The notes under the pieces are model-generated. The model was not told the origin of the DNA and did not search any database. It saw nothing but the letters and a program-made list of their open reading frames with translations. From NCBI RefSeq assembly GCF_011320115.1, contig NZ_JAANOZ010000002.1, positions 186,001 to 250,000 on the forward strand: a stretch of 64,000 nt of DNA, given 5' to 3'. Positions 17,599 to 26,586 of this stretch are shown in pieces. The stretch comes from Croceibacterium segetis. Its GTDB lineage: Bacteria > Pseudomonadota > Alphaproteobacteria > Sphingomonadales > Sphingomonadaceae. The position numbers and the translations under genes are program-made. Position 1 is the first letter of the stretch, and every line of letters begins with the position of its first letter.

Positions 17599-18306
17599 TC
17601 AGCGGCCCTTGACCGGCGCGGTGGTTGCCGGAGCCTGCGCAGCGGGCTTGGCAGCGCCTGCCTGCTGCTGTTGCGCCGCCATCTGCTGCGCCGCGGCGAG
17701 GCGGACCTGCTGGACGTCCTGGAACAGCTGGATGGTCGACTGGTCGGGCTGCCAGCCGGCCGGCGGAGTGATCGATACCTGCGGGAGACGGGTGTTGAGC
17801 GCCGTAACGATCTTCTGGTTGAGATTGGCGGCGTCGGCCGCATAGAGCACGTCGTTCGACGGCAGGATCAGCTGCACGCCGCCGGCCGAAACAACCTGCT
17901 GCACTGCGGCACCGAGTTGCTGGGCGATCTGCGACACGGCATAGGCCGCGGCGAGGTTGATCGGCTGCTGAACCGTACTGATCTGCTGATCGAGGGTTTC
18001 GAGCTGCTTGCGGGTCGGGTTGGTCTCGACTTGGGCGGCTTTCTGCTCGGCCTGATCCAACTGACCGTCGTTGTTGGTGTCGAACTTCTTGATCAGTGCG
18101 ACCCGCTGCTGGTCGAGCTGGTTGAGCTGCGTGCGCTGCGCCGCATACATCGTCGAGATCTGCGTATAGGCGCCCGACAGCGCTTGCGAGCCGGCGACGA
18201 TGACCGCCGGTTCGGCGACGCCGATGCCGCTGACCTGAGCTGATGCGGGGGTGGCGAGGGTAGTGGCAAGCGCAAGCGCTGCGGCCGTTGAGAGAAGGCG
18301 TTTCAT
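17599..18306 (-). CDS. OmpH/Skp-family periplasmic chaperone with an EF-hand-like loop
   Basis: A signal peptide (about residues 1-23, ending ASA-Q) is followed by a long, Gln-rich, largely helical region typical of Skp/OmpH. These proteins hold unfolded outer-membrane proteins for BamA, encoded just upstream with a one-base overlap. At about residues 65-95 two coiled-coil helices are separated by '[12 protein letters not shown]' (76-87). It has acidic or Asn residues at loop positions 1, 3, 5, 9 and 12 and Gly at 6, exactly the EF-hand calcium loop. The protein (235 residues) is longer than enteric Skp (about 160) and ends in an Ala/Pro/Gln tail. Confidence 0.85.
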   Translation of the reverse strand: MKRLLSTAAALALATTLATPASAQVSGIGVAEPAVIVAGSQALSGAYTQISTMYAAQRTQLNQLDQQRVALIKKFDTNNDGQLDQAEQKAAQVETNPTRKQLETLDQQISTVQQPINLAAAYAVSQIAQQLGAAVQQVVSAGGVQLILPSNDVLYAADAANLNQKIVTALNTRLPQVSITPPAGWQPDQSTIQLFQDVQQVRLAAAQQMAAQQQQAGAAKPAAQAPATTAPVKGR

Positions 18307-21038
18307 CAGAATTGGGTTCCTACATTGAAGGAGAAGAGCTTGGTTTGGTCGCCCTTTTTCTTGAGCAAGGGATAAGCGAAATCGATGCGCAGGGGGCCGA
18401 ACGGCGAATTCCAGTTGACGCCGGCGCCGATCGAGAGGCGCGGCATGACCGAATTGCCGTAGAATTCCTCCTTGAAGGCCGGCAGCGAACGGCCGATTGC
18501 CGTGTTGTTGGGGCTGCCGAGGCAGGCGGGAGGATTGGGATTGATCGCGCTCGTGACTGTCGAGACCGCGGTGATGTTGCAGGTGCCGTCGGTATTGGTC
18601 GTCGCCGTGTCGACCTGGGTATAGAGCGCCTGTCCGCTGGCGTTGCGGGTCGGAATGAAGCTCCCGTTCGGGAAATCGTTCACTACCGGCGGCTTGATGC
18701 CGAAGACCGAGCCAACGTCCATGAAGATCGACGGCCGCAAGCCAAGCTCGTGCGCGCCCGAACCGAGCGGGATCTCGAGCTCGAACTTGCCGAGGTAGTA
18801 GCCCTCACCGCCGAGCGAATCGTCGCCGGTGTTCTTCGCCTGAATCCCAGTCAACGGATTCGGCGTCGCCGGATTGTTGTCGTCGTCAGGGAGGTAGAAA
18901 CGGCGCACGACCCGTGGGCCGATGCCGCGATAGTCGAAGCCGCGGATTTCCGGCTGGCCAAGGAAGAAGCGGTCGGTCAGCAGGACCTGATCGCTGCCGG
19001 TGGCGTTGTGGCCAAAGCCCTTGATGACCCCGCTTTCGGCGCGGATGGAGAAGACGAAGCCGCCACCCAGCGGCCAGTATTGGGCCGCATTGCTCCGCAG
19101 TCGGACGTAGTGCTTGTTGCCGCCGAGGCCGGCCACCTCGAGCGTCGCGCTCGCCGCGCGACCACGGGTCGGGCGGACCGCACTATCGAGGTTCTGATAG
19201 ATCAGCGAGGTGCCGAGGATCGAGGAGATCCGGCTGCCCACCGCTTCGCACAAATACCGGCCGGCGAGCAACGGGTTGCAGCTCTGCGCGCCGGTCGTGT
19301 CGGTCGTGTAGTACGATGCCTTGTCGAGCGAAACGTCGTCGTAATTGAAGGTGTAGGTGCCGATCAGCGAGGTGTACTCGCTCAGCGGCACGCCAAGGCG
19401 AAGTTGCGCGCCCGTCGTCGCCTGCTTGTAGGTGGCGGTTGCCTTGCTGAAATAGCCGTTGTTGTAGTCGCGGCGATAGATCTGGACGCCGGCCGAGATG
19501 TTCTTGTCGAACAGGTACGGCTCGGCGAAGCTGATCGAGCCCGAGCGGTCGTACTTGGAATAGTTCGCCGACAGGCCGACCGTCTGGCCGCGCCCACGAA
19601 AGTTGCGCTGCTGGATCGAGCCCTGGAAGATGAAGCTCTCGAGGCTCGAGAAGCCGGCCGAGAGCGTCAGCTGGCCGGTGGCCTGCTCCTGCACGTTGGC
19701 TTCGAGGATGATCCGGTCGGGCGTGCTGCCGTCGACCTGGGTGGTCTCGAAGTTCTCCTGGAAATAGCCCAGCGAGTTGATCCGGTTGGTCGTGCGCTTG
19801 ACCGCCAGCGAGTTGAACGCATCGCCCTCGGCCACGCGGAACTCGCGCCGGACCACCTTGTCCTGGGTCAGCGTGTTTCCGTTGACGTCGATCCGCTCGA
19901 CGTAAGTGCGCGGCGATTCTCCGATGACGAAAGTGACGTCCATCGTCAGGTCATCGGGATTCCGATGGTACTGCGGCTTCACGTCGGCGAAGGCATAGCC
20001 GAAGGTGCCCGCGGTCTCGGTCAGGCCGTCGATGGTGTCTTCGACCAGCTTGGCGTCGTACCAGTCGCCGGTGTGCATCGGCAGGCGGCTGGTCATCGCC
20101 TTGCTGTCGAAGTCGCGGATCTGGCTCTGCACCTTCGCGTCGCCGAACTTGTAGCGCTTCCCTTCCTCGACCACGTAAGTGATGATGAAGTCCTTCTTGT
20201 CCGGCGTCAGCTCGGCGACGGCGGACACCACGCGGAAGTCGGCATAGCCCTGCGTCAGGTAGAACTGGCGCAGTTTCTGCTGATCGTACGCCATCTTGTC
20301 GGGATCGTAGCTGGTGCCGCCGCTGAAGAAGCGGGTGAGAGTCGCCTCCTTGGTCAGCATCTCGCCCTTGAGCTTGGTATCGGAGAAATGCTCGTTGCCG
20401 ATGATGTTGATCGCGCGGATCTTCGACTTCGGCCCCTCGGTAATCTCGAACACGATGTCGACGCGGTTCTGCGACAGCTGCACCATCTTCGGTTCGACAT
20501 TGGCGGCGAAGCGGCCCTGGCGCTTGTACAGCTCGATGATCCGGGCGACGTCGGCGCGCACCTTGGAACGTGTGAAGATCTGGCGCGGCGCGAGCTTGAT
20601 CTCCTTGCTGATCTTGTCGTCCTTGATGCGCTTGTTGCCCTCGAGGATAACGCGGTTGATCACCGGGTTCTCGGCGATGGTAATGACCACGTCGCCGTTG
20701 TTGTTCTGGATCCGGACGTCGGAGAACAGCTCGGTCGCGGCGAGGTCCTTGAGCGCCTGGTCGGCGGCGGCCGCGGTGTAAACCTGGCCCGGGCGGAGCT
20801 GGATGTAGCTGAGGATCGTGTTGGGTTCGAGACGCTGCGCGCCGAGGACCGAAATCGAGCGGATGACCTGGTTTTCGACCGGTGCGGGCGCGGGTGCGGG
20901 TGCCGCAGCAGGCTGCGCGGAGCCTTGCGCAGGCGCATCCTGGGCCGACGCGGCCGCAGGAACTCCGGCCAGCATTGTGCCGGCCATCAGGGCCACGGCG
21001 AAGTGCGAAGCTGCGATCGTCTTGGCCCTACGGCTCAT
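18306..21038 (-). CDS. bamA: outer-membrane protein assembly factor BamA
   Basis: BamA is the Omp85 core of the machine that folds beta-barrels into the outer membrane. The 910-residue preprotein has a signal peptide, a short Ala/Pro-rich linker and five POTRA repeats (roughly residues 50-400). The C-terminal 16-strand barrel ends in the typical aromatic signature '...FNVGTQF'. 'PFGPLRIDFAYPL' is the conserved last-strand region. I chose ATG 21038 ('MSRRAKTIAA'), because a longer frame opens with a TTG at 21173. It lies between rseP and ompH, the usual order. Confidence 0.96.
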   Translation of the reverse strand: MSRRAKTIAASHFAVALMAGTMLAGVPAAASAQDAPAQGSAQPAAAPAPAPAPVENQVIRSISVLGAQRLEPNTILSYIQLRPGQVYTAAAADQALKDLAATELFSDVRIQNNNGDVVITIAENPVINRVILEGNKRIKDDKISKEIKLAPRQIFTRSKVRADVARIIELYKRQGRFAANVEPKMVQLSQNRVDIVFEITEGPKSKIRAINIIGNEHFSDTKLKGEMLTKEATLTRFFSGGTSYDPDKMAYDQQKLRQFYLTQGYADFRVVSAVAELTPDKKDFIITYVVEEGKRYKFGDAKVQSQIRDFDSKAMTSRLPMHTGDWYDAKLVEDTIDGLTETAGTFGYAFADVKPQYHRNPDDLTMDVTFVIGESPRTYVERIDVNGNTLTQDKVVRREFRVAEGDAFNSLAVKRTTNRINSLGYFQENFETTQVDGSTPDRIILEANVQEQATGQLTLSAGFSSLESFIFQGSIQQRNFRGRGQTVGLSANYSKYDRSGSISFAEPYLFDKNISAGVQIYRRDYNNGYFSKATATYKQATTGAQLRLGVPLSEYTSLIGTYTFNYDDVSLDKASYYTTDTTGAQSCNPLLAGRYLCEAVGSRISSILGTSLIYQNLDSAVRPTRGRAASATLEVAGLGGNKHYVRLRSNAAQYWPLGGGFVFSIRAESGVIKGFGHNATGSDQVLLTDRFFLGQPEIRGFDYRGIGPRVVRRFYLPDDDNNPATPNPLTGIQAKNTGDDSLGGEGYYLGKFELEIPLGSGAHELGLRPSIFMDVGSVFGIKPPVVNDFPNGSFIPTRNASGQALYTQVDTATTNTDGTCNITAVSTVTSAINPNPPACLGSPNNTAIGRSLPAFKEEFYGNSVMPRLSIGAGVNWNSPFGPLRIDFAYPLLKKKGDQTKLFSFNVGTQF

Positions 21039-21218
21039 TCCACCCGTCCATTTGTTCGATACTCTCGCGAATCCCGTGTCGCGGAAACTGGGCACCAGCC
21101 CTTTTCGAGCGGGTTCCGGCCCCGGCACCAGCGCGGTGCACGCGCCATTGCCCGAACCGGCTTGGCCAATCAAGCGATCATGCCGCGAACTGCAGCGCCG
21201 AAAGTTCCTTTTCCCCGC

Positions 21219-22334
21219 CTAGCTGCCAAAGATCGGCAGCGAAACGATATCGTTGATCGTGACGAACAGCATCAGCGCGAGCACAAAGGCTATGCCGGTC
21301 CTGAACGCCCATTCCTGACTGCGCGGACTGGCCGGCTTCCGGCGGATTGCCTCTGCCGCGTAGAAAGCCAGATGCCCGCCGTCGAGCGCCGGGATTGGCA
21401 ACAAGTTAATGAATGCCAAGTTAATCGAGATCAGCGCCGCGAAGCCGACAAAATTGCGCCAGCCGAGGCTCAGTTGCTCACCCGAATACTTGGCGATCTT
21501 GATCGGCCCGCCGAGTTCCTCGACCGAGCGACGGCCGGTGACGATCTGCCACACGCCCTGGACCATCAGCCGCATGGTATCGCCGGTCTGTTCGACGCCC
21601 AGCACAACCGCCTCGGCCGGGCCCACCTGCACGATCTCGCCGGCGGTCGAATTGACGCCGAGCTGGCCGATGCGGAAGGTGTTGCCGAAACGATCGTGCT
21701 CGACCACGCCTGGGACGACGAAGGTCAGTGTCCGACGTTCGCCCCCATGCTGCATCAGCAGACGCAGCCGGGCGCCGGGATTGGGCGCCACGATGTCGCG
21801 CAACTGGTCGAAGCTCCCGATCGGCTGTCCGTCGACCTCGAGGAAGCGGTCGCCGGGGCGAATGCCCAGCTTGTCGGCGGCGCTGCCGGCCTGGACGGCC
21901 GAAACGACCGGCGGAATCACCAGCTTGCCGTAAGCGAAGTTGAACGCGGCGAGGATGGCGATGGCGATGAGGAAATTGGTCAGCGGCCCCGCCGCGACGA
22001 TCAGCGCGCGCTGCCACAAGGACTTGGCCTGGAAGGTCTTCTCACGCTCCTCGGGCGGCAGGCTGAGCCATTCGTCGCTCGGCTGGCTCGCCGGGTTCAT
22101 GTCGCCGGCGAACTGGACGTAGCCGCCGAGCGGCAGCGCCGAGAGCTTCCAGCGGGTGCCGCGCCTGTCGGTGAAGCCGGCGATCTCCTGGCCGAAGCCG
22201 ACGGAAAACGAATCCGCCTTCACGCCGAAAATGCGTCCGACGAGATAATGGCCGAGCTCGTGCAGGGTCACCAGCGGGCCGAGAACCAGCAGGAATCCGA
22301 CGAGCCACATCCAGATGGGGGCGGACTGAAACAA
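21219..22334 (-). CDS. rseP: RIP metalloprotease RseP (site-2 protease)
   Basis: RseP cleaves membrane segments of anti-sigma factors and signal-peptide remnants in the inner membrane. The 371-residue protein has the zinc motif 'HELGH' in the first helix (about residues 25-29). One PDZ domain ('GSAADKLGIRPGDRFLEVDG') follows, and the C-terminal 'NLLPIPALDGGHL' supplies the third zinc ligand. Two bases separate it from dxr upstream. About 180 bases without a gene separate it from bamA downstream, so bamA may have its own promoter as well. Confidence 0.95.
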   Translation of the reverse strand: MFQSAPIWMWLVGFLLVLGPLVTLHELGHYLVGRIFGVKADSFSVGFGQEIAGFTDRRGTRWKLSALPLGGYVQFAGDMNPASQPSDEWLSLPPEEREKTFQAKSLWQRALIVAAGPLTNFLIAIAILAAFNFAYGKLVIPPVVSAVQAGSAADKLGIRPGDRFLEVDGQPIGSFDQLRDIVAPNPGARLRLLMQHGGERRTLTFVVPGVVEHDRFGNTFRIGQLGVNSTAGEIVQVGPAEAVVLGVEQTGDTMRLMVQGVWQIVTGRRSVEELGGPIKIAKYSGEQLSLGWRNFVGFAALISINLAFINLLPIPALDGGHLAFYAAEAIRRKPASPRSQEWAFRTGIAFVLALMLFVTINDIVSLPIFGS

Positions 22335-22336
22335 GC

Positions 22337-23488
22337 TTATACGTGCTCCAAGGCTTCGGCTGCGCGGATGCGCGCTTCCCGGTCAACGGCGAGCACCTCG
22401 TCGAGGGTCCCGGGCGCGCCCGATAGTGTGCCGGAAAGCGTCTGCGCCACCAATGCACAAATATCGGTGAACGCGATCTGACCGGCGAGGAAGGCGGCCA
22501 CCGCCACCTCGTTCGCCGCGTTGAGCACCGCCGGAGCCGCGCCGCCGGCCTGAGCCGCCTCGCGCGCCAGCCGGGTGGCCGGGAAACGTTCCTCGTCCGG
22601 GGCGAAGAAACTCAGGGTACCGATTGTCGGCAGATCAAGCGGTTGCAGTTCGGTCTTCATACGCCGTGGCCAGGCGAGACACGAGGCGATCGGCACGCGC
22701 ATGTCGCTCGGGCCGAGCTGAGCGAGGGTCGAGCCGTCGTGGTACTCGACCAGCGAATGGATCACGCTTTGCGGATGGACGACGACGCGGATGCGCTCGA
22801 GCCCGACCGGGAACAGATGGTTCGCCTCGATCACCTCGAGGCCCTTGTTCATCATCGTGGCCGAATCGACGCTGATCTTGGCGCCCATGTCCCAGTTGGG
22901 ATGCGCCACCGCCTGCGCCGGCGTGGCGCTGGCGAGCTGCTCGGGGGTCCATGTGCGCAGCGGCCCCCCGCTGGCTGTGAGCGTGATCCAGCGCACGTCG
23001 GCCAGCTCTTCGCCGTGGAGGCACTGGAAGATCGCGTTGTGCTCGGAATCGACCGGCAGCAGCGTCGCGCCGTGCCGGGCCACCGCCGCGGTCATCACCG
23101 CGCCGGCCGAGACCAGCGCTTCCTTGTTGGCCAGCGCGACCACCCCGCCCTGCTCGATCGCCGCCATCGTCGGCCCGAGCCCGGCACAGCCGACGATCGC
23201 CGCGACGGTGACGTCCGCCCCGCGCGCCGCCGCCTCGCACAGCGCGGCAGGTCCGCCCGCCGCCTCGACCTGCGATCCGGCCAGCGCCTCGCGCAGCGCC
23301 GGCAAGCAGCTGTCATCCGCCACCACCGCCAGCTTCGCCCCGAACTCGCGCGCGAGCGCGGCCAGCTCGACGGCCTGGCAATTCGCGGTCAGCGCTTCGA
23401 CGCGCCATTCCGCGCGATTGCGCCGCACGAGATCGAGCGTCGACGCGCCGACCGAGCCGGTGGCCCCGAGGATGGAGATCGAGCGCAT
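22337..23488 (-). CDS. dxr: 1-deoxy-D-xylulose-5-phosphate reductoisomerase
   Basis: Dxr makes 2-C-methyl-D-erythritol 4-phosphate, the committed step of the MEP isoprenoid pathway. The 383-residue protein opens with the NADPH motif 'ILGATGSVGASTLDLV'. It contains 'LANKEALVSAG', the metal-binding 'PVDSEHNAIFQCL' and the flexible-loop region 'TASGGPLRTW'. It directly follows cdsA and precedes rseP, and its pathway product feeds UppS encoded in the same cluster. Confidence 0.97.
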   Translation of the reverse strand: MRSISILGATGSVGASTLDLVRRNRAEWRVEALTANCQAVELAALAREFGAKLAVVADDSCLPALREALAGSQVEAAGGPAALCEAAARGADVTVAAIVGCAGLGPTMAAIEQGGVVALANKEALVSAGAVMTAAVARHGATLLPVDSEHNAIFQCLHGEELADVRWITLTASGGPLRTWTPEQLASATPAQAVAHPNWDMGAKISVDSATMMNKGLEVIEANHLFPVGLERIRVVVHPQSVIHSLVEYHDGSTLAQLGPSDMRVPIASCLAWPRRMKTELQPLDLPTIGTLSFFAPDEERFPATRLAREAAQAGGAAPAVLNAANEVAVAAFLAGQIAFTDICALVAQTLSGTLSGAPGTLDEVLAVDREARIRAAEALEHV

Positions 23489-23491
23489 CGC

Positions 23492-24211
23492 TCAGGCGAA
23501 GCCCTGCAGCACGCCGACGACCAGCGCTACCGCGAGCATCCCGTCGATGCGGTCGAACACGCCGCCGTGGCCGGGGATCAGCTTCGAGCTGTCCTTCACC
23601 CCCGCCCGCCGCTTGAGCCAGCTCTGGAAGAAGTCGCCCGCCTGGGCGACCACCGCGAGCACGGCGCCGACGAGCGCGGCGGCGGTCACGTCGTCCCACG
23701 CCACGTCGACCAGTTCCGCCCAGGTGTGATAGCCGGCCGTGTAGAAGAACACGCCGGCCACCAGCGTCAGCCACAGGGCGGCGAAGGCCATGCCTCCGAA
23801 CAGCCCGGCCCAGGTTTTCGACGGGCTGATCCGCGGGGCGATCTTGGGCCCGCCGATCGCGCGCCCCGTGAAATAGGCGCCGGTGTCGGTGAAGATCACC
23901 ACCCCGATCGCGGCGAGCAGGTAGTAATTGTCGAGCGAGGCCATGACCCACCCGGCGATGCCGAAATAGGCCGCGCCGGCGAGAATGCCGACTATGCGCC
24001 AAACAGGACTCGCGGTCGCCTTGAGGGCCAGCAAGACGAACTCGCCGAAACCGACCAGCGCGACCAGCCAGATGAAGCCCGCGAGCACCGCGCCGCCCAT
24101 CCACAGCGCGGCGCCGGCCACGGCGAGCATGACGACCGCCGAGAGCGCCCGCTTGGGCAGGTCCGAGGACTTCGCCTTCACCGGCACCTCGACGGCCTTA
24201 TCGTCCACCAT
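23492..24211 (-). CDS. cdsA: phosphatidate cytidylyltransferase
   Basis: CdsA makes CDP-diacylglycerol, the precursor used by PgsA and PssA, both encoded in this window. The 239-residue integral membrane protein has several helices and the CdsA signature near the C-terminus ('LKRRAGVKDSSKLIPGHGG', then 'DRIDGM'). The ATG at 24211 lies inside the end of uppS (14-base overlap). The longer upstream frame is only another reading of uppS. The protein is a little shorter than E. coli CdsA, as common in sphingomonads. Confidence 0.93.
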   Translation of the reverse strand: MVDDKAVEVPVKAKSSDLPKRALSAVVMLAVAGAALWMGGAVLAGFIWLVALVGFGEFVLLALKATASPVWRIVGILAGAAYFGIAGWVMASLDNYYLLAAIGVVIFTDTGAYFTGRAIGGPKIAPRISPSKTWAGLFGGMAFAALWLTLVAGVFFYTAGYHTWAELVDVAWDDVTAAALVGAVLAVVAQAGDFFQSWLKRRAGVKDSSKLIPGHGGVFDRIDGMLAVALVVGVLQGFA

Positions 24212-24884
24212 AACGCCGCTCCCGCCGGGCAAAGTCGTCGAGCGCCTGGCTGAGGTGCTCGGGGGTGAAGTCGGGCCACAGTTCCTCGGTAAACCAGAAC
24301 TCGGCATAGGCCGACTGCCACAGCAGGAAGTTCGACAGGCGGTGCTCACCGCTGGTGCGGATCAGCAGGTCGAGCGGGGGCAAGTCGGCTGTGTCGAGGT
24401 GGGCGGCGATGGTTTCGGTGGTCACTTCGCCGCCGGCAGCGGCTTCCGCGGCGGCGCGGGCGATTTCCTGCTGCGAGCCGTAGTTCAGCGCCACCGCCAG
24501 CGTGCGCCCGCCCCCGGCGGTGCGCGCCAGGGCATCTTCGAGCATTTCGACAATATCGGCGTCTAAAGCCGTGTAATCCCCGATTATCTTTAGCCTGACG
24601 CCGTTTTCGACGAACTCCGGCAAGTCCGACTTGATGAACCGCCGCATCAGCCCCATCAGGTCACGGATCTCCTCTTCGGGCCGCTTCCAGTTCTCGCTCG
24701 AGAACGCGTAGAGCGTCAGGCATTCGAGGCCGGTGCTCTCCAGCGCGCGAACCAGCCGGCGCACAGCCTCGACGCCTTTCTGGTGGCCCATGGCCCGCGG
24801 CAGGTGGTGGCGCTTCGCCCAGCGCCCGTTGCCATCCATGATGATCGCGACGTGGCGGGCGCGCTGCTGCGGAAGGTCGGTCAT
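24198..24884 (-). CDS. uppS: undecaprenyl diphosphate synthase (isoprenyl transferase)
   Basis: UppS condenses isopentenyl diphosphates in cis to give the C55 carrier for peptidoglycan and other surface polymers. The 228-residue protein has 'HVAIIMDGNGRWAK' with the catalytic Asp, 'LTLYAFSSENWKRP' and the C-terminal 'DLLIRTSGEHRLSNFLLWQ' signature. It sits between frr (25 bases) and cdsA (overlapping), the standard order. Confidence 0.97.
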   Translation of the reverse strand: MTDLPQQRARHVAIIMDGNGRWAKRHHLPRAMGHQKGVEAVRRLVRALESTGLECLTLYAFSSENWKRPEEEIRDLMGLMRRFIKSDLPEFVENGVRLKIIGDYTALDADIVEMLEDALARTAGGGRTLAVALNYGSQQEIARAAAEAAAGGEVTTETIAAHLDTADLPPLDLLIRTSGEHRLSNFLLWQSAYAEFWFTEELWPDFTPEHLSQALDDFARRERRYGGR

Positions 24885-24909
24885 GAGAGAACGGTGAGGT
24901 CGAAACGTC

Positions 24910-25467
24910 TCACTGCGTCATGATTTCCTTTTCCTTCGCCGTGGCGGCGGCATCCGCCTCGGCGACGAACTTGTCGGTCGACTTCTGCACCTCGTCCTCG
25001 AGCCGCTTGCGGTCGTCCTCGGAGATGTCCTTGCGCTTCTCGTCTTCCTTGAGCGCTTCCATCCCGTCGCGGCGGACATTGCGGATGGCGATCTTGGCAT
25101 TCTCGGCATACTTGCCGCACAGCTTGGCAAGCTCCTTGCGGCGTTCCTCGGTGAGGTCGGGCAGCGGCAGGCGGATCGTCTGGCCATCGATCATCGGGTT
25201 GAGGCCGAGGTTGGCCTTGGCGATGCCCTTTTCGACCGGGATCACGTTGGCCTTGTCCCACACCTGCACGCTGAGCATGCGCGCTTCCGGCGCCGAGATC
25301 GTCGCCACCTGATTGAGCGGCATCATCGCGCCGTAGACCTCGACATGCACCGGCTCGAGCAGCGCGATGTTGGCGCGGCCGGTGCGCAGGCCGGACAAGT
25401 CGTGCTTGAGCGCCTCGACCGCGCCCTGCATCCGCCGTTCGATGTCGGCTTTGTCGAATTTCGCCAT
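24910..25467 (-). CDS. frr: ribosome recycling factor
   Basis: RRF splits post-termination ribosomes together with EF-G. The 185-residue protein shows the two-domain pattern: '[20 protein letters not shown]', '[14 protein letters not shown]', '[18 protein letters not shown]' and the long C-terminal helix '[11 protein letters not shown]'. One base separates it from the pyrH stop, so the two are clearly co-transcribed. Confidence 0.98.
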   Translation of the reverse strand: MAKFDKADIERRMQGAVEALKHDLSGLRTGRANIALLEPVHVEVYGAMMPLNQVATISAPEARMLSVQVWDKANVIPVEKGIAKANLGLNPMIDGQTIRLPLPDLTEERRKELAKLCGKYAENAKIAIRNVRRDGMEALKEDEKRKDISEDDRKRLEDEVQKSTDKFVAEADAAATAKEKEIMTQ

Positions 25468-25468
25468 C

Positions 25469-26191
25469 TCAGGCCTCTCCTTGCACTATCGTCTGCACGC
25501 CCTTGCCCGCCAGCACCCGCGCGAGATTGCCGTTCTCGCGGATCGAGAACACAACGATCGGGATCGCGTTATCGCGGCACAGGGCCACGGCGGAGGCATC
25601 CATTACCTTCAGGTTGTCTGCCAGAACCCTGTCGTAAGTGACTGTTTCAAAGCGCTTGGCCTTGGGATTCTTCTTGGGATCGGAATCATAGATTCCGTCG
25701 ACGCTGGTGCCCTTGAGCAGCGCGTCGCACTTCATCTCGGCGGCGCGCAGCGCGGCGCCGCTGTCTGTGGTGAAGTAGGGGCTGCCGACGCCGGCGGCGA
25801 AGATCACCACCCGGCCCTTCTCGAGATGGCGCTCGGCGCGGCGGCGGATCACCGGCTCGCACACCTGGTCCATCTGGATCGCCGACTGCACGCGGGTATG
25901 GACGCCGATCTGCTCGAGCGCGTTCTGCATCGCCAGCGCGTTCATCACCGTCGCCAGCATGCCCATGTAGTCGGCCTGCGCGCGGTCCATCCCCGCAGCC
26001 GCCCCGGCCATGCCTCTGAAGATGTTGCCGCCGCCGATGACCAGGCAGATCTGCAGGCCGCTGTCTTTCGCCGCCTTCACCTCGCGCGCCAGCTCGCCGA
26101 CCACCTTGGGGTCGAGCCCGAACGACTGATCGCCCATCAGCACTTCGCCCGACAGCTTGAGCAGGACGCGTTTGACAGGCGGCATGGGCAT
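25469..26191 (-). CDS. pyrH: UMP kinase
   Basis: PyrH phosphorylates UMP to UDP and, in bacteria, is allosterically regulated by GTP and UTP. The 240-residue protein has '[15 protein letters not shown]', '[14 protein letters not shown]' and '[14 protein letters not shown]', all family hallmarks. Two ATGs two codons apart are possible (26191 or 26185). The upstream GGAAGG site slightly favours neither. A 395-base stretch with a terminator, structured repeats and no gene separates it from tsf. This suggests a promoter for the pyrH-frr-uppS-cdsA-dxr-rseP operon inside that stretch. Confidence 0.96.
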   Translation of the reverse strand: MPMPPVKRVLLKLSGEVLMGDQSFGLDPKVVGELAREVKAAKDSGLQICLVIGGGNIFRGMAGAAAGMDRAQADYMGMLATVMNALAMQNALEQIGVHTRVQSAIQMDQVCEPVIRRRAERHLEKGRVVIFAAGVGSPYFTTDSGAALRAAEMKCDALLKGTSVDGIYDSDPKKNPKAKRFETVTYDRVLADNLKVMDASAVALCRDNAIPIVVFSIRENGNLARVLAGKGVQTIVQGEA

Positions 26192-26305
26192 GGCGCGGCG
26201 GGACCTTCCGGGACAGTTCGCCGCCCTTATAGAGCGCGTCCGTCCGGTGCCAAGGGCGCGATTTTCCCGCATCGCGCGGCCGCGCCGGCCAGCCACGCGC
26301 TCGTT

Positions 26306-26338
26306 CGAATGTTGGATCGGCCCGCGCGAATGTTGGAT
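26306..26338. repeat. 12-bp direct repeat with 21-bp period upstream of pyrH
   Basis: CGAATGTTGGAT occurs exactly at 26306-26317 and 26327-26338, a start-to-start distance of 21 bases (two helical turns). It lies about 115-147 bases upstream of the pyrH start on the other strand. Tandem sites on one face of the helix suggest protein binding. I know of no named element with this sequence. Confidence 0.45.
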
Positions 26339-26416
26339 ACGCGGGAAGCCCCGACGAGTAGCAGGGCAGGCGACGGAGTCTGCTTCACAGGTGCCTCAAG
26401 GTGTTTTCGGTAGGAG

Positions 26417-26507
26417 AAGTGTCACCCTGTCGCCGGGACCGAAAAGCCCGGGTTTGCGCGGGTTTGCCGGGCGACAGGTGGGTGACAGGGTCCGTAAAGT
26501 GTCACCC
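26417..26507. repeat. structured repeat region with alternative hairpins upstream of pyrH
   Basis: AAGTGTCACCC occurs twice (26417-26427 and 26497-26507). Between them lies GGCGACAGG-TG-GGTGACA (26470-26487). That centre can pair either with the left copy (TGTCACC plus CTGTCGCC, a 15-bp stem with a 3-base bulge) or with the right copy (GGTGACA/TGTCACC, 7 bp). Both cannot form at once. The area is the 395-base gene-free stretch between tsf and pyrH (26192-26586). I find no coding potential there. Confidence 0.5.
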
Positions 26508-26534
26508 GATTCGGCAGCCTGGCCGCGGCGCACG

Positions 26535-26568
26535 GAAAAGGCCGCCGAACTCGCGTCCGGCGGCCTCT
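26535..26568 (-). terminator. terminator downstream of tsf
   Basis: On the minus strand an AGGCCGCCGG arm (26566-26556) pairs with TCGGCGGCCT (26549-26540) and is followed by TTTCC. It begins about 20 bases past the tsf stop codon, so it should separate rpsB-tsf from pyrH transcription at least partly. Confidence 0.8.
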
Positions 26569-26586
26569 TGCGTTCGGTTGGCAAGC

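Noticed and set aside
18288-22481. A 1397-codon open frame on the + strand
   Set aside because: It runs antisense to ompH, bamA, rseP and dxr, which are unmistakable. Long antisense frames are expected in GC-rich codon usage.
26396-26584. A 62-codon minus-strand frame between tsf and pyrH
   Set aside because: It consists of the tsf terminator and the structured repeats. There is no ribosome site and no resemblance to a protein.
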